This document shows positions 36,037 to 43,580 of a DNA stretch of 64,000 bases, in pieces. Both the position numbers and the translations under genes were made by a program. This DNA is from Mycolicibacter sinensis (GTDB lineage: Bacteria; Actinomycetota; Actinomycetes; Mycobacteriales; Mycobacteriaceae). Location of the stretch: NCBI RefSeq assembly GCF_001667375.1, contig NZ_LZIN01000053.1, positions 1 to 64,000 on the forward strand, given 5' to 3'. Numbering within the stretch: the stretch's first letter is position 1; each line of letters begins with the position of its first letter. A model generated the notes under the pieces. That model was not told the origin of the DNA, did not search any database, and saw only the letters and a list, made by a program, of their open reading frames with translations.

Positions 36037-36067
36037 GTCGGAGGTATCGCCGAAACCGGTCGGAGGT
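36037..36067 (+). repeat. direct repeat GTCGGAGGT before the methyltransferase gene
   Basis: GTCGGAGGT occurs at 36037-36045 and again at 36059-36067, 22 bases apart. The second copy contains the ribosome site GGAGGT of the gene starting at 36072; TACCGT (36033-36038) overlapping the first copy could be a -10 element. It may be regulatory or simple chance in GC-rich DNA. Confidence 0.3.
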
Positions 36068-36071
36068 GTCC

Positions 36072-37154
36072 ATGCCAGAGTCGAGCATCGTCGTCCGCCC
36101 GGAGCCCGCCGGAACCCCCTCGCGGCGATTGCAAGCGGCCGGGTTGGGCCATGCCACCGCGGTGTTCGAGCAGCTGGCGGCGACGGTTCCGCTGCCTCCC
36201 GCGCCGCGTCCGATCGTCGTCGCCGACTACGGCGCCGCCACCGGCTACAACTCGCTGCTGCCGATCGGCGCCGCTATCGCGGCCTTCCGCCGGCGCACCC
36301 GGCCCGACCACGCCGTCCTGGTGACCCACACCGACCTGCCCGACAACGACTTCACCGCGCTGTTCCGCACGCTGGCCGATGATCCGGACAGCTACACCCG
36401 CAAGGACGCGGCCAGCTTCCCGTCGGCGATCGGCCGCTCGTTCTACGCCCAGATCCTGCCGTCGCAAAGCGTCAACCTGGCCTGGACGTCCTGGGCGACG
36501 ATGTGGCTGCGCCGGCCGGCAGCGGAACTGCCCGAATTCGACGATCACGTCCATGTCGAGCACAGCGACGACGCGGCCGCCCGGCAGGAGTACGCCCGTC
36601 GGGCCGCCCAGGACTGGCAGGACTTCCTGGCCTTCCGCGGAAGGGAACTGGCCCCGGGCGGCAAGCTGCTGGTGTTGACCGCTGCGGTCGACGCGCAGGG
36701 CCGGTCGGGCTACCGGCCCGTGCTCGACGCGATCGTGGCGGTACTCGACGAACTGGTCGGCGAGGGCTTCGTCAGCCGCGACGAGGTCACCCGCATGACG
36801 ATCCCGGTGCTCGCGCGCAGCGAGAAGGAACTGCGTGCACCGTTCGCCCCCGCCGGGCGGTTCGAAGCGCTGACGATCGAGCGGTTGGACGTGTTCGACG
36901 CCGAGGACCGGTTCTGGGACCGCTATCTGCTCGACGGCGACGCGGGCGCTCTCGGCGCCCAGTGGTCCGCCTTCACCAGCGCCGCGGTCTTTCCGGCCCT
37001 GGCGGCCGCTTTGGCCGGTGGGGCCGCCGGCGACCCGCGGGCGGCCGAGTTCGTGCAGCGCCTGGAGGCCGGGGTCGCCGCTCGGCTGGCGAGCAGCCCG
37101 CAACAAGTGCAGATTCCGCTGGCGCTGGTGGTGCTGGCCAAACGAGTGGCGTAA
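36072..37154 (+). CDS. SABATH-like SAM-dependent carboxyl methyltransferase
   Basis: 360 residues. The SAM site DYGAATGYNSL (52-62), THTDLPDNDF (85-94), GRSFYAQILPSQSVNLAWTS (121-140) and TMWL (143-146) follow the order of motifs in SABATH enzymes (salicylate/fatty-acid O-methyltransferases). They make methyl esters of small acids. A mycobacterial fatty acid O-methyltransferase of this family has been described. ATG at 36072 follows GGAGGT. It converges on the Hsp70-like gene with a two-base gap. The acid methylated is unknown. Confidence 0.75.
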   Translation: MPESSIVVRPEPAGTPSRRLQAAGLGHATAVFEQLAATVPLPPAPRPIVVADYGAATGYNSLLPIGAAIAAFRRRTRPDHAVLVTHTDLPDNDFTALFRTLADDPDSYTRKDAASFPSAIGRSFYAQILPSQSVNLAWTSWATMWLRRPAAELPEFDDHVHVEHSDDAAARQEYARRAAQDWQDFLAFRGRELAPGGKLLVLTAAVDAQGRSGYRPVLDAIVAVLDELVGEGFVSRDEVTRMTIPVLARSEKELRAPFAPAGRFEALTIERLDVFDAEDRFWDRYLLDGDAGALGAQWSAFTSAAVFPALAAALAGGAAGDPRAAEFVQRLEAGVAARLASSPQQVQIPLALVVLAKRVA

Positions 37155-37156
37155 CG

Positions 37157-38686
37157 CTACGGAGTTGCCGGGGTCTCGGGGTGCTCGGGAGCCGGGTGGG
37201 CCGGGCCCGCCGGAGCCTCCGGAACCGCCGGCGCAGCTGGTGGAATAGGCGCGGGGTGGGGCGCGAACGCCGGTGGCAGCTCGACGGTCGGCGACACGGT
37301 GGTCGTGGTGGCCGACACCGGCACACCGGAATCCGGTTCGCCATCGGCGGCGTGCCGCAGCACCAGCACGGCCACCGTGCCCAACAGCATGGCGACCAAT
37401 GCGGCCACGATGACCACCGGAACCGGCCGCCGGTACCACCGGACGTCACCACGGCCGTCCATCTCGTCGGGCTCCGGCGCGGCCGGTTCGCGCGGCGATA
37501 CCGGCGCCGGGCGGACCGGCGGCGGCGTGATCAGTGGTTTCAACGCAGCGTTCGGCGGAGTGTCTGCCGGCGGCGGTGGCTCCACCGGCGGCGCGGGGGG
37601 CTCGGGGAACGGTGGTGGCTCGGCCGGCGGCGGTGCTTTCTTCGGGGTGGCCACCACGTTGCCCGCGACGCTCAGCGCGGCGCCGATGGCGGCCGTCAAC
37701 TGTGGCCGCGGCGAGCTGATGACAGGGGCCCCGAAGCGTTGCGACAGGCCGGTCGTGACGGTCGGCATGTTGGACCCGCCACCGACCGACACGATCGCCG
37801 ACAGGTCGTCGGGCACAATATCGTTGTCGTCCAGGGTGTTCTGCAACACCGTGAAGAAGCCGTCGAGCGGCTGGCGCAGCGCCTCGTCGAGTTCGGCGCG
37901 GGTCAGCCAGACGCCGCCGTGGAATCCCGCCAGCTCGGCGACCGTCTCGGTTGACAGTTGCTCCTTGGCGTCGCGGCACTGGCTGCGCAACCTGGTCAGC
38001 GACCCCACGGTCGGGGGTCCGTCGCCGTTGCCGCCCAGATCGGCCACCACATGGTCCAGCAGCGCCTGATCGATCACATCACCGGAGAACGCGGTGACGC
38101 GGCGGGGGGCGCCGACCGGTTCGAAACCACGCCCGGCGTCGACCAGGCTGATGGTGGTTCCGCTGCCGCCGAAGTCGCACACCGCGATGGTGCCGTGGTC
38201 GGGCAGGCCCGGATTGGACCGCAGGGCGGTCAGCACCGCGGTGGTGTCGGAGATCAGCGTCACCGGATGCTGCGCCCACTCCGAGACCCGGCCCAGCGCG
38301 GTGCGCAGCGCGCCGACGGCCTCCCGCGACCAGTGGGCGGGGTGGCTGACCGCCACCGCGGGCGGTATCGGGCGCCCCTCGGTCGCGGCATAGGCCAGCG
38401 CGTGCAGACCGTCGCCGAGCAGTTGCTCGGCGCGGTGGGTGGACCCGTCGCCGGCCACCACCGGCCCGCCGCCGCCGACCCGGTCCACGAAATCGGTCAC
38501 CACCAGTCCGCGGTCGTCGAGAGCGGCATTGACCGCCGAATTCTCCGAGGGCATGCCGATCTGGGAGGGGCGGTCGCGGAACAGCGTCAGCACCGGCCGC
38601 CGGGTGATCGCACGATCGGCGGTGACCGCCGCCAGGGTGGTCGCTCCGACGGACATGCCCATCGCGGGGCCCGTGTCATGCGCCAT
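37157..38686 (-). CDS. membrane-anchored Hsp70/actin-like ATPase domain protein, Pro-rich
   Basis: 509 residues. N-terminal actin-like ATPase half: GMSVGATTLAAV (phosphate-1), CDFGGSGTTISLV (phosphate-2), IVSVGGGSNMPTV (adenosine). Instead of the peptide-binding domain of DnaK there is a Pro/Glu-rich linker (about 345-400), a membrane helix (about 420-440) and a Pro-rich outer tail ending HPETPATP. Function is unknown. It resembles Rv2264c in size and place as I recall. Start 38686 is chosen because the conserved fold begins just after it. Confidence 0.8.
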   Translation of the reverse strand: MAHDTGPAMGMSVGATTLAAVTADRAITRRPVLTLFRDRPSQIGMPSENSAVNAALDDRGLVVTDFVDRVGGGGPVVAGDGSTHRAEQLLGDGLHALAYAATEGRPIPPAVAVSHPAHWSREAVGALRTALGRVSEWAQHPVTLISDTTAVLTALRSNPGLPDHGTIAVCDFGGSGTTISLVDAGRGFEPVGAPRRVTAFSGDVIDQALLDHVVADLGGNGDGPPTVGSLTRLRSQCRDAKEQLSTETVAELAGFHGGVWLTRAELDEALRQPLDGFFTVLQNTLDDNDIVPDDLSAIVSVGGGSNMPTVTTGLSQRFGAPVISSPRPQLTAAIGAALSVAGNVVATPKKAPPPAEPPPFPEPPAPPVEPPPPADTPPNAALKPLITPPPVRPAPVSPREPAAPEPDEMDGRGDVRWYRRPVPVVIVAALVAMLLGTVAVLVLRHAADGEPDSGVPVSATTTTVSPTVELPPAFAPHPAPIPPAAPAVPEAPAGPAHPAPEHPETPATP

Positions 38687-39116
38687 GCTGTCCCGTCCAC
38701 GATGTTTACCGGCGATCGAACGCACCGGATCGTAGGCAATTTTATCGAGGAGTGCCCTGTTTACCCGGCATTGCAGCGGCATTGGTGCGCCGAACGGCCC
38801 GCGAGGGGCGTCAAACTCCTGAGAGCCGACGCGCGCCGGTACCCGGTGGCCCCGCGCCCGGACCAGGGCAGCGACGCCGGCCGGGCCGTCCGAGTGTGAG
38901 TTTGCTCCGGTGCCGCCACCGGGTGCTCGCCCCGACGACACCCGGCAGACACCTCACGGTAACCGCACGCTCACCGCAGCGGAACTCAGTCCAAATTCAT
39001 ATCTTCGATATGACCTGCACAGCGGCGCCTCGCGCGATCGCTCGCGATTCATCGAATGCGTGAATTCCCACCATTATCTGCTTACGTCGCGCCACGACTT
39101 ATGCCACCATGTACGG
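38687..39116. other. 430-base divergent gap (Hsp70-like / cutinase)
   Basis: No gene recognised. It must carry both divergent promoters; no clear -35/-10 pair stands out. A perfect inverted repeat CATATC-TTC-GATATG lies at 38998-39012 within the only AT-rich part and could be an operator. The segment 39030-39055 has several short self-complementary bits (CGATCG, GAATTC) without a clear pattern. Confidence 0.5.
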
Positions 39117-39791
39117 GTGAACACACGTCGGATTCTTCGCTCCCTCGGTGTGGTGCTAGCGCTGACCTGGCTGCTGCAGAGCACCGCCGTCACCCCTCCC
39201 TCAGCCTTCGCCGAACCCTGTCCCGACGTCCAAGTCTTGTTTGCTAGAGGCACCGATGAGGCCATCGGGGTCGGTGAGACCGGGCAAGCATTCGTCGACG
39301 CGCTGCGGCCCCGGATCGGCGAGCGTTCCATGGACGTCTACGCGGTCGACTACCCGGCCACCAATGACTGGCCGACCGGTATTCAGGGCATCCGCGACGC
39401 CACCGCCCACATCGAGGCCACCGCGGCGAATTGCCCCAAGACCAAGATGGTGCTCAGCGGCTTCTCGCAGGGCGCCGCGGTGATGGGATTCTCCACCGCC
39501 AATGCCATCCCCGACGGCGTCGTCGGCGTGGATGTACCACGGCCGATGGCCCCCGAGGTGGCCGACCACGTCGCGGCGGTGGTGCTCTTCGGCACGCCCA
39601 ATGAGCGGGCGATGAACTTCCTGGGCCAGCCGCCTCTGGTCATCGGTCCCGCGTACGCCGCGAAGACCATCCAGCTGTGCGTGCCGGAAGACCCGGTCTG
39701 CTCCGAGGGAATGAATTTTTCGGCGCACTACCCGGGCGCCTACGACGGGATCGTCGAAGAAGGCGCCGCCTACGCGGCAAACCGGCTGTAA
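39117..39791 (+). CDS. secreted cutinase-family esterase 1
   Basis: 224 residues with a signal peptide (GVVLALTWLL core, cleavage after AFA). Cutinase catalytic elements: GFSQG (115-119, Ser117), CVPEDPVCSEG with Asp, and SAHYPGAYDG with His; paired cysteines bracket them as in CULP proteins. These hydrolyse carboxyl esters or act as phospholipases outside the cell. GTG at 39117 is used; no strong ribosome site is seen. It is followed 113 bases later by a paralog. Confidence 0.88.
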   Translation: MNTRRILRSLGVVLALTWLLQSTAVTPPSAFAEPCPDVQVLFARGTDEAIGVGETGQAFVDALRPRIGERSMDVYAVDYPATNDWPTGIQGIRDATAHIEATAANCPKTKMVLSGFSQGAAVMGFSTANAIPDGVVGVDVPRPMAPEVADHVAAVVLFGTPNERAMNFLGQPPLVIGPAYAAKTIQLCVPEDPVCSEGMNFSAHYPGAYDGIVEEGAAYAANRL

Positions 39792-39904
39792 CCACTGTGT
39801 TTGCCATGCAGCACCGCCGCGGTGGTTTGCTGTCGGGCCTGCGGGTCGCACCGAATTTCGACCCGCGGGCCCCTCGCGAGGCGGCGACATGTCAGCATTC
39901 AAGG

Positions 39905-40552
39905 ATGACTTTGCGTGACACTGTGGGCGCCGTCGTCGCCACGGCGACGCTGGCCGGGGCCCTGCTGGGCGCGCCGGCGTGCATGCCGGCCGCCGCCGCC
40001 GAGCCCTGCCCGGACACCGAGGTGGTGTTCGCCCGCGGCTCCGGGCAACCCCCCGGTCTCGGCGACGTCGGAGAGGCTTTCGTCGCTTCCCTCAAGGACC
40101 AGCTGCCCAACGGCGACGTGCGGGTCTACCCGGTCGAGTACCCGGCGAGCACCGACTACCGCAACAGCGCACTGCTCGGCGAGAGCGACGCCACCGCGCA
40201 CATCCAGGCCACGGTTGCCAACTGCCCGAACACCAAACTCGTACTCGGCGGTTATTCGCAGGGCGCCAGCGTGATCGAGATGTCGAGCAATTCGCTGCCT
40301 CCCGCGATCGCCCACCATGTCGTCGCGGTGGCGCTGTTCGGTCCGCCGTCGAGTCCGTACTCCACCTCGCTGTGGGGTGGACCGCTGCCGGTGCTCGCCG
40401 CGTCGTACCAACCCAAGGCCATCGACTTCTGCCTCGCCGGTGACATCTACTGCGAAGAGAGCGGCAGCGTCATCCCGCACCTGATGTACGTGCAGGACGG
40501 CAAGGCCCACGAGGGCGCCGCGTTCGCCGCGAATCGCCTGACGATCAGTTAG
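39905..40552 (+). CDS. secreted cutinase-family esterase 2
   Basis: 215 residues, paralogous to the preceding gene: signal peptide (cleavage after AAA), EPCPDTEVVFARGSGQPPG, GYSQG (116-120, Ser118), CLAGDIYCEESG with Asp, and a late HLMYVQDGKAHEG with His. Order and spacing match CULP cutinases. The ATG at 39905 has only a weak AAGG upstream. The open frame further upstream overlaps gene 1 and is not coding. It converges on the ThDP enzyme gene (11-base gap). Confidence 0.88.
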   Translation: MTLRDTVGAVVATATLAGALLGAPACMPAAAAEPCPDTEVVFARGSGQPPGLGDVGEAFVASLKDQLPNGDVRVYPVEYPASTDYRNSALLGESDATAHIQATVANCPNTKLVLGGYSQGASVIEMSSNSLPPAIAHHVVAVALFGPPSSPYSTSLWGGPLPVLAASYQPKAIDFCLAGDIYCEESGSVIPHLMYVQDGKAHEGAAFAANRLTIS

Positions 40553-40563
40553 ACCGCGTCCCC

Positions 40564-42135
40564 TCAGAACACACTGGGGATCCGCGCGTCGATCAGGTGC
40601 GGCCCCGGTTCGGCGAGGGCGCGCTGGAACTGTTCGGCGAGTTCCTCGCAGGTGGTCGCCACGCTCGCCGGCACCCCGAACCCCTCGGCGATCTTGGCGA
40701 AGTCCATGTTCGGCCGCGACAGGTCGAGCAAAGCTTCAGCTTTGGCGCCGTACCGGCCCCCTTCGCCCGCGGCGCCCACCCGGGCCAGCTCCATCCGCAG
40801 AATCGCATAGGAACTGTTGTTGATCAGCACCGTGGTCACGTCGGCGTGCTCCCGCGCCATCGACCACAGCGCGGAGATGGTGTAGGCGGCACTGCCGTCG
40901 GCCTGCAGCGCGATCACCGGCCGATCCGGCGCGGCGACGGCAGCACCCAGGGCGACCGGCAGCCCCTGCCCGATCGCCCCGCCAGTGAGCGCCAGCACGT
41001 CGTGGCGCGGCGCCCCGGTGGTGGCCGCGGGCAGCATCAGGCCAGAGGTGTTGGACTCATCGGAGATGATCGCGCCCTCGGGCAGCAGCGCGCCGATCAC
41101 CTGCACCCAGTTCTGCGGGGTCAGCGGTCCCGCCGGGAGTTCCGGTGCGGCGGCGGGCGCCGGCCGCGGCGGCACCCCGGGCGCGACCGCGTCGGCCAAT
41201 TGCGTCAGCGCGGCGGCCACATCCGTTTCGAGGCCGGCCAGATTGTGCACCGCACAACCTTCGGGGACCAGGTCGCTGGGCTTGCCCGGATAGGCGAAGA
41301 ACGACACCGGGGCCCGGGTGCCCGCGACCACCAGGTGCTTGATCCCGTCGAGCTGGAAGGCGGCCTGCTCGGCCAGGTAGCCGAGCCGGTCGATCGCCGG
41401 CACGCCGGCGCCGCGGGCCAGCCGGGCCGGGAAGGTCTCGACCAGCGCGCGGGCCCCGGTCGCGGCAGCGATCCGGTCGGTGGCCTGCAGCGCGCCGACG
41501 TCGGCAACGGCGGGTCCACCGATCAACAGCGCCACCGGCTCGCCACTGCGCAGCACCTCGGCGATCTCGGCGACGGCGTGTTCGTCGGGGGCGGCCGCGG
41601 GAACCGGGTCGACCGGCCCGGCCGGCTGAGCGCCGTCGTCCCAGGAGATGTCGGCGGGCAGGATCAGGTTGGCCACCTGCGCCGGGCTGGCCATGGACGC
41701 GGCCACCGCTTCGGCCGCGTCGCGGCCGACCTCGGTCCCGGCGCCGGTGCGACGCACCCAGCCGTGGGTCCAGTCGGTCAGCGGCTCGATGTCGGACTCC
41801 AGCGGTGCGTCGTATTTCTTGTGGTAGGTGGCGTGATCCCCGATGACGTTGATCACCGGCACGTGCGCACGGCGGGCGTTGTGCAGGTTGGCCAGGCCGT
41901 TGCTCAGCCCGGGGCCCAGGTGCAGCAGGGTGGCGGCCGGTTTTCCGGCGATGCGGGCGTAGCCGTCGGCCGCGCCGGTCACCACGCCTTCGAATAGGCA
42001 CAGCACCCCGCGCATCTGCGGCACCGAGTCCAGGGCGGCGACGAAGTGCATCTCGGAGGTGCCGGGGTTGGCGAAGCAGACCTGCACGCCGCTGTCGACC
42101 AGGGTGGTGATCAGGGCCTGTGCTCCGTTGGTCAT
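40564..42135 (-). CDS. ilvX: ThDP-dependent enzyme, acetolactate-synthase-like (IlvX type)
   Basis: 523 residues. Cofactor Glu49 in LFEGVVTGAADGYARI, and the ThDP/Mg motif QADGSAAYTISALW followed by LINNSSYAILRMEL. The sequence style (GAQALITTLVDSGVQVCFAN, then HATYHKKYDAPLESDI) is that of the IlvX/benzoylformate-decarboxylase-like branch rather than the main IlvB synthase. No small-subunit gene is adjacent, so the reaction is uncertain. Fifty-five bases separate it from the GlcD-like gene upstream. Confidence 0.78.
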   Translation of the reverse strand: MTNGAQALITTLVDSGVQVCFANPGTSEMHFVAALDSVPQMRGVLCLFEGVVTGAADGYARIAGKPAATLLHLGPGLSNGLANLHNARRAHVPVINVIGDHATYHKKYDAPLESDIEPLTDWTHGWVRRTGAGTEVGRDAAEAVAASMASPAQVANLILPADISWDDGAQPAGPVDPVPAAAPDEHAVAEIAEVLRSGEPVALLIGGPAVADVGALQATDRIAAATGARALVETFPARLARGAGVPAIDRLGYLAEQAAFQLDGIKHLVVAGTRAPVSFFAYPGKPSDLVPEGCAVHNLAGLETDVAAALTQLADAVAPGVPPRPAPAAAPELPAGPLTPQNWVQVIGALLPEGAIISDESNTSGLMLPAATTGAPRHDVLALTGGAIGQGLPVALGAAVAAPDRPVIALQADGSAAYTISALWSMAREHADVTTVLINNSSYAILRMELARVGAAGEGGRYGAKAEALLDLSRPNMDFAKIAEGFGVPASVATTCEELAEQFQRALAEPGPHLIDARIPSVF

Positions 42136-42190
42136 CTGGCTGCCTTTCTTGCCGGGCGCCGAAGAATGCGTAGCGCTCGCGATCTGCTGC

Positions 42191-43573
42191 CTATAGAAGC
42201 ACGCCGGGGTTGAGGATGCCGGCGGGGTCGAAGGCGTCCTTGATCCGGCGCATCAGGGCGATCTTGACCGGATCTTCCAGTTCCAGGAAATGTTGGGTCT
42301 TGACCCGCCCCAGGCCGTGCTCACCGGAGATCGCGCCGCCCAACGCCATCGCCGCGGAGAAGATGTCGTGCAGCAACCGGTGCCGGACATCGTCGTCGGC
42401 GCAGAACACCGCCAGGTGGACGTTGCCGTCGCCGGCGTGCCCGCAGCCGACCACACCGGCGCCCACCTGCTGCGCGAAAGCCTGTGCGCGGGTGAAGAAC
42501 TCGTGCATGGCCGCACGCGGGACCACCGCGTCGATGACGTCGTGAGCACCGGCGGCCTTGGCCGTCCAGAACGCCTCCTCCCGAGCCTCGATCAAGGCAT
42601 GCGCCGAATTGCCCTCCAGCACATAGACATCGACCGCTCCGAGCGCGCCCAGCAATTCCCCCAGCATGGCCACGTCGTCGTCGAGGCGGTCGCGGGCACG
42701 GTTCTCCACCCCGATCACCAGGTGCGCCTCGGCAGTCTCCCGGATGGCGTCGGGTATCCCCAGGTTGAGGTTCTGCGCGTAGCTGATCGCGGCCAGGGTG
42801 AGTTTGTCGACGTATTCGAGGATCACCGGGTCCACCCCGCTGCGCACCACCGTCGGCACCGCGCGCATCACCGCGGGCAGGTCGGCGAACGGGGCCAGCA
42901 GGGTGGCCGAGTGCGCCAGCCGCGGGTAGAGCCGCACGGTGACCTCGGTGGCCAGCGCGCAGGTGCCCTCGGAGCCGATGATCAGCTGGGTGAGGTCGTA
43001 TCCGGTGGACAGCTTGGTGATCTTCCCGCCGGTGCGGATCAGTTCGCCGGTCGGCAGCGCGGCCTGCACCCCGAGCACGTTGTGGCGGGTCACCCCGTAC
43101 TTGACCGCGCGCATGCCACCGGCGTTGGTGCCGACGTTGCCGCCGACACTGGCCGACAGCTCCCCGGGAAAGACGGTGTACATCAACCCCGCCTCGGCGG
43201 TGGCGGTGTCGAGGTCGGCCAGGGTGACCCCGGGCTGCACCACGGCGACCTGGTTGTCGGTGTCGATCTCCAGGACCGCGTTCATCCGCTCGAAGGAGAT
43301 CAGCAGTCCGTCCGGGCAGGGCCGCGCACCCGCCGACAGACCGGTGCCCGACCCGCGCGCGGTGACCGGAGTCTTGGCCTCTGTGGCGGCGGCCAGCAGC
43401 GCCGCCACCTGCTCGGCGGTCTGCGGGCGAGCCACATAGCCCGGCGTCACCGGTGCGCCCACCAGTGCCTCGTCGTGGGAGTAGTCGGGGCCGATCTGTT
43501 CACCGATCAGCAGGCCGCCGGCACCGACGATGCCGGCGAATTGTGCTGCGACGTCGGTATCTACCGTCCCCAT
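42191..43573 (-). CDS. FAD-linked oxidase, D-lactate/glycolate dehydrogenase (GlcD) type
   Basis: 460 residues. FAD domain motifs PVTARGSGTGLSAGARP (about 69-85) and PGELSASVGGNVGTNAGGMR, then the C-terminal FAD-oxidase domain with GCGHAGDGNVHLAVF (metal His residues) and GGAISGEHGLGRVK. Such enzymes oxidise 2-hydroxy acids to 2-keto acids. With the IlvX-like enzyme downstream the pair could make and then decarboxylate or condense a keto acid (inference). The start ATG lies seven bases from the tex stop. Confidence 0.85.
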   Translation of the reverse strand: MGTVDTDVAAQFAGIVGAGGLLIGEQIGPDYSHDEALVGAPVTPGYVARPQTAEQVAALLAAATEAKTPVTARGSGTGLSAGARPCPDGLLISFERMNAVLEIDTDNQVAVVQPGVTLADLDTATAEAGLMYTVFPGELSASVGGNVGTNAGGMRAVKYGVTRHNVLGVQAALPTGELIRTGGKITKLSTGYDLTQLIIGSEGTCALATEVTVRLYPRLAHSATLLAPFADLPAVMRAVPTVVRSGVDPVILEYVDKLTLAAISYAQNLNLGIPDAIRETAEAHLVIGVENRARDRLDDDVAMLGELLGALGAVDVYVLEGNSAHALIEAREEAFWTAKAAGAHDVIDAVVPRAAMHEFFTRAQAFAQQVGAGVVGCGHAGDGNVHLAVFCADDDVRHRLLHDIFSAAMALGGAISGEHGLGRVKTQHFLELEDPVKIALMRRIKDAFDPAGILNPGVLL

Positions 43574-43580
43574 GGAGTCC

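Noticed and set aside
35367..37439. 690-codon open frame on the minus strand
   Set aside because: It lies antisense to the methyltransferase gene and out of frame over the SHOCT gene. The translation is Arg/Gly/Pro-rich without any family motif, as expected for a shadow in high-GC DNA.
39677..39904. longer start for cutinase 2
   Set aside because: It would overlap the end of cutinase 1 and bury the signal peptide; the family N-terminus begins at 39905.
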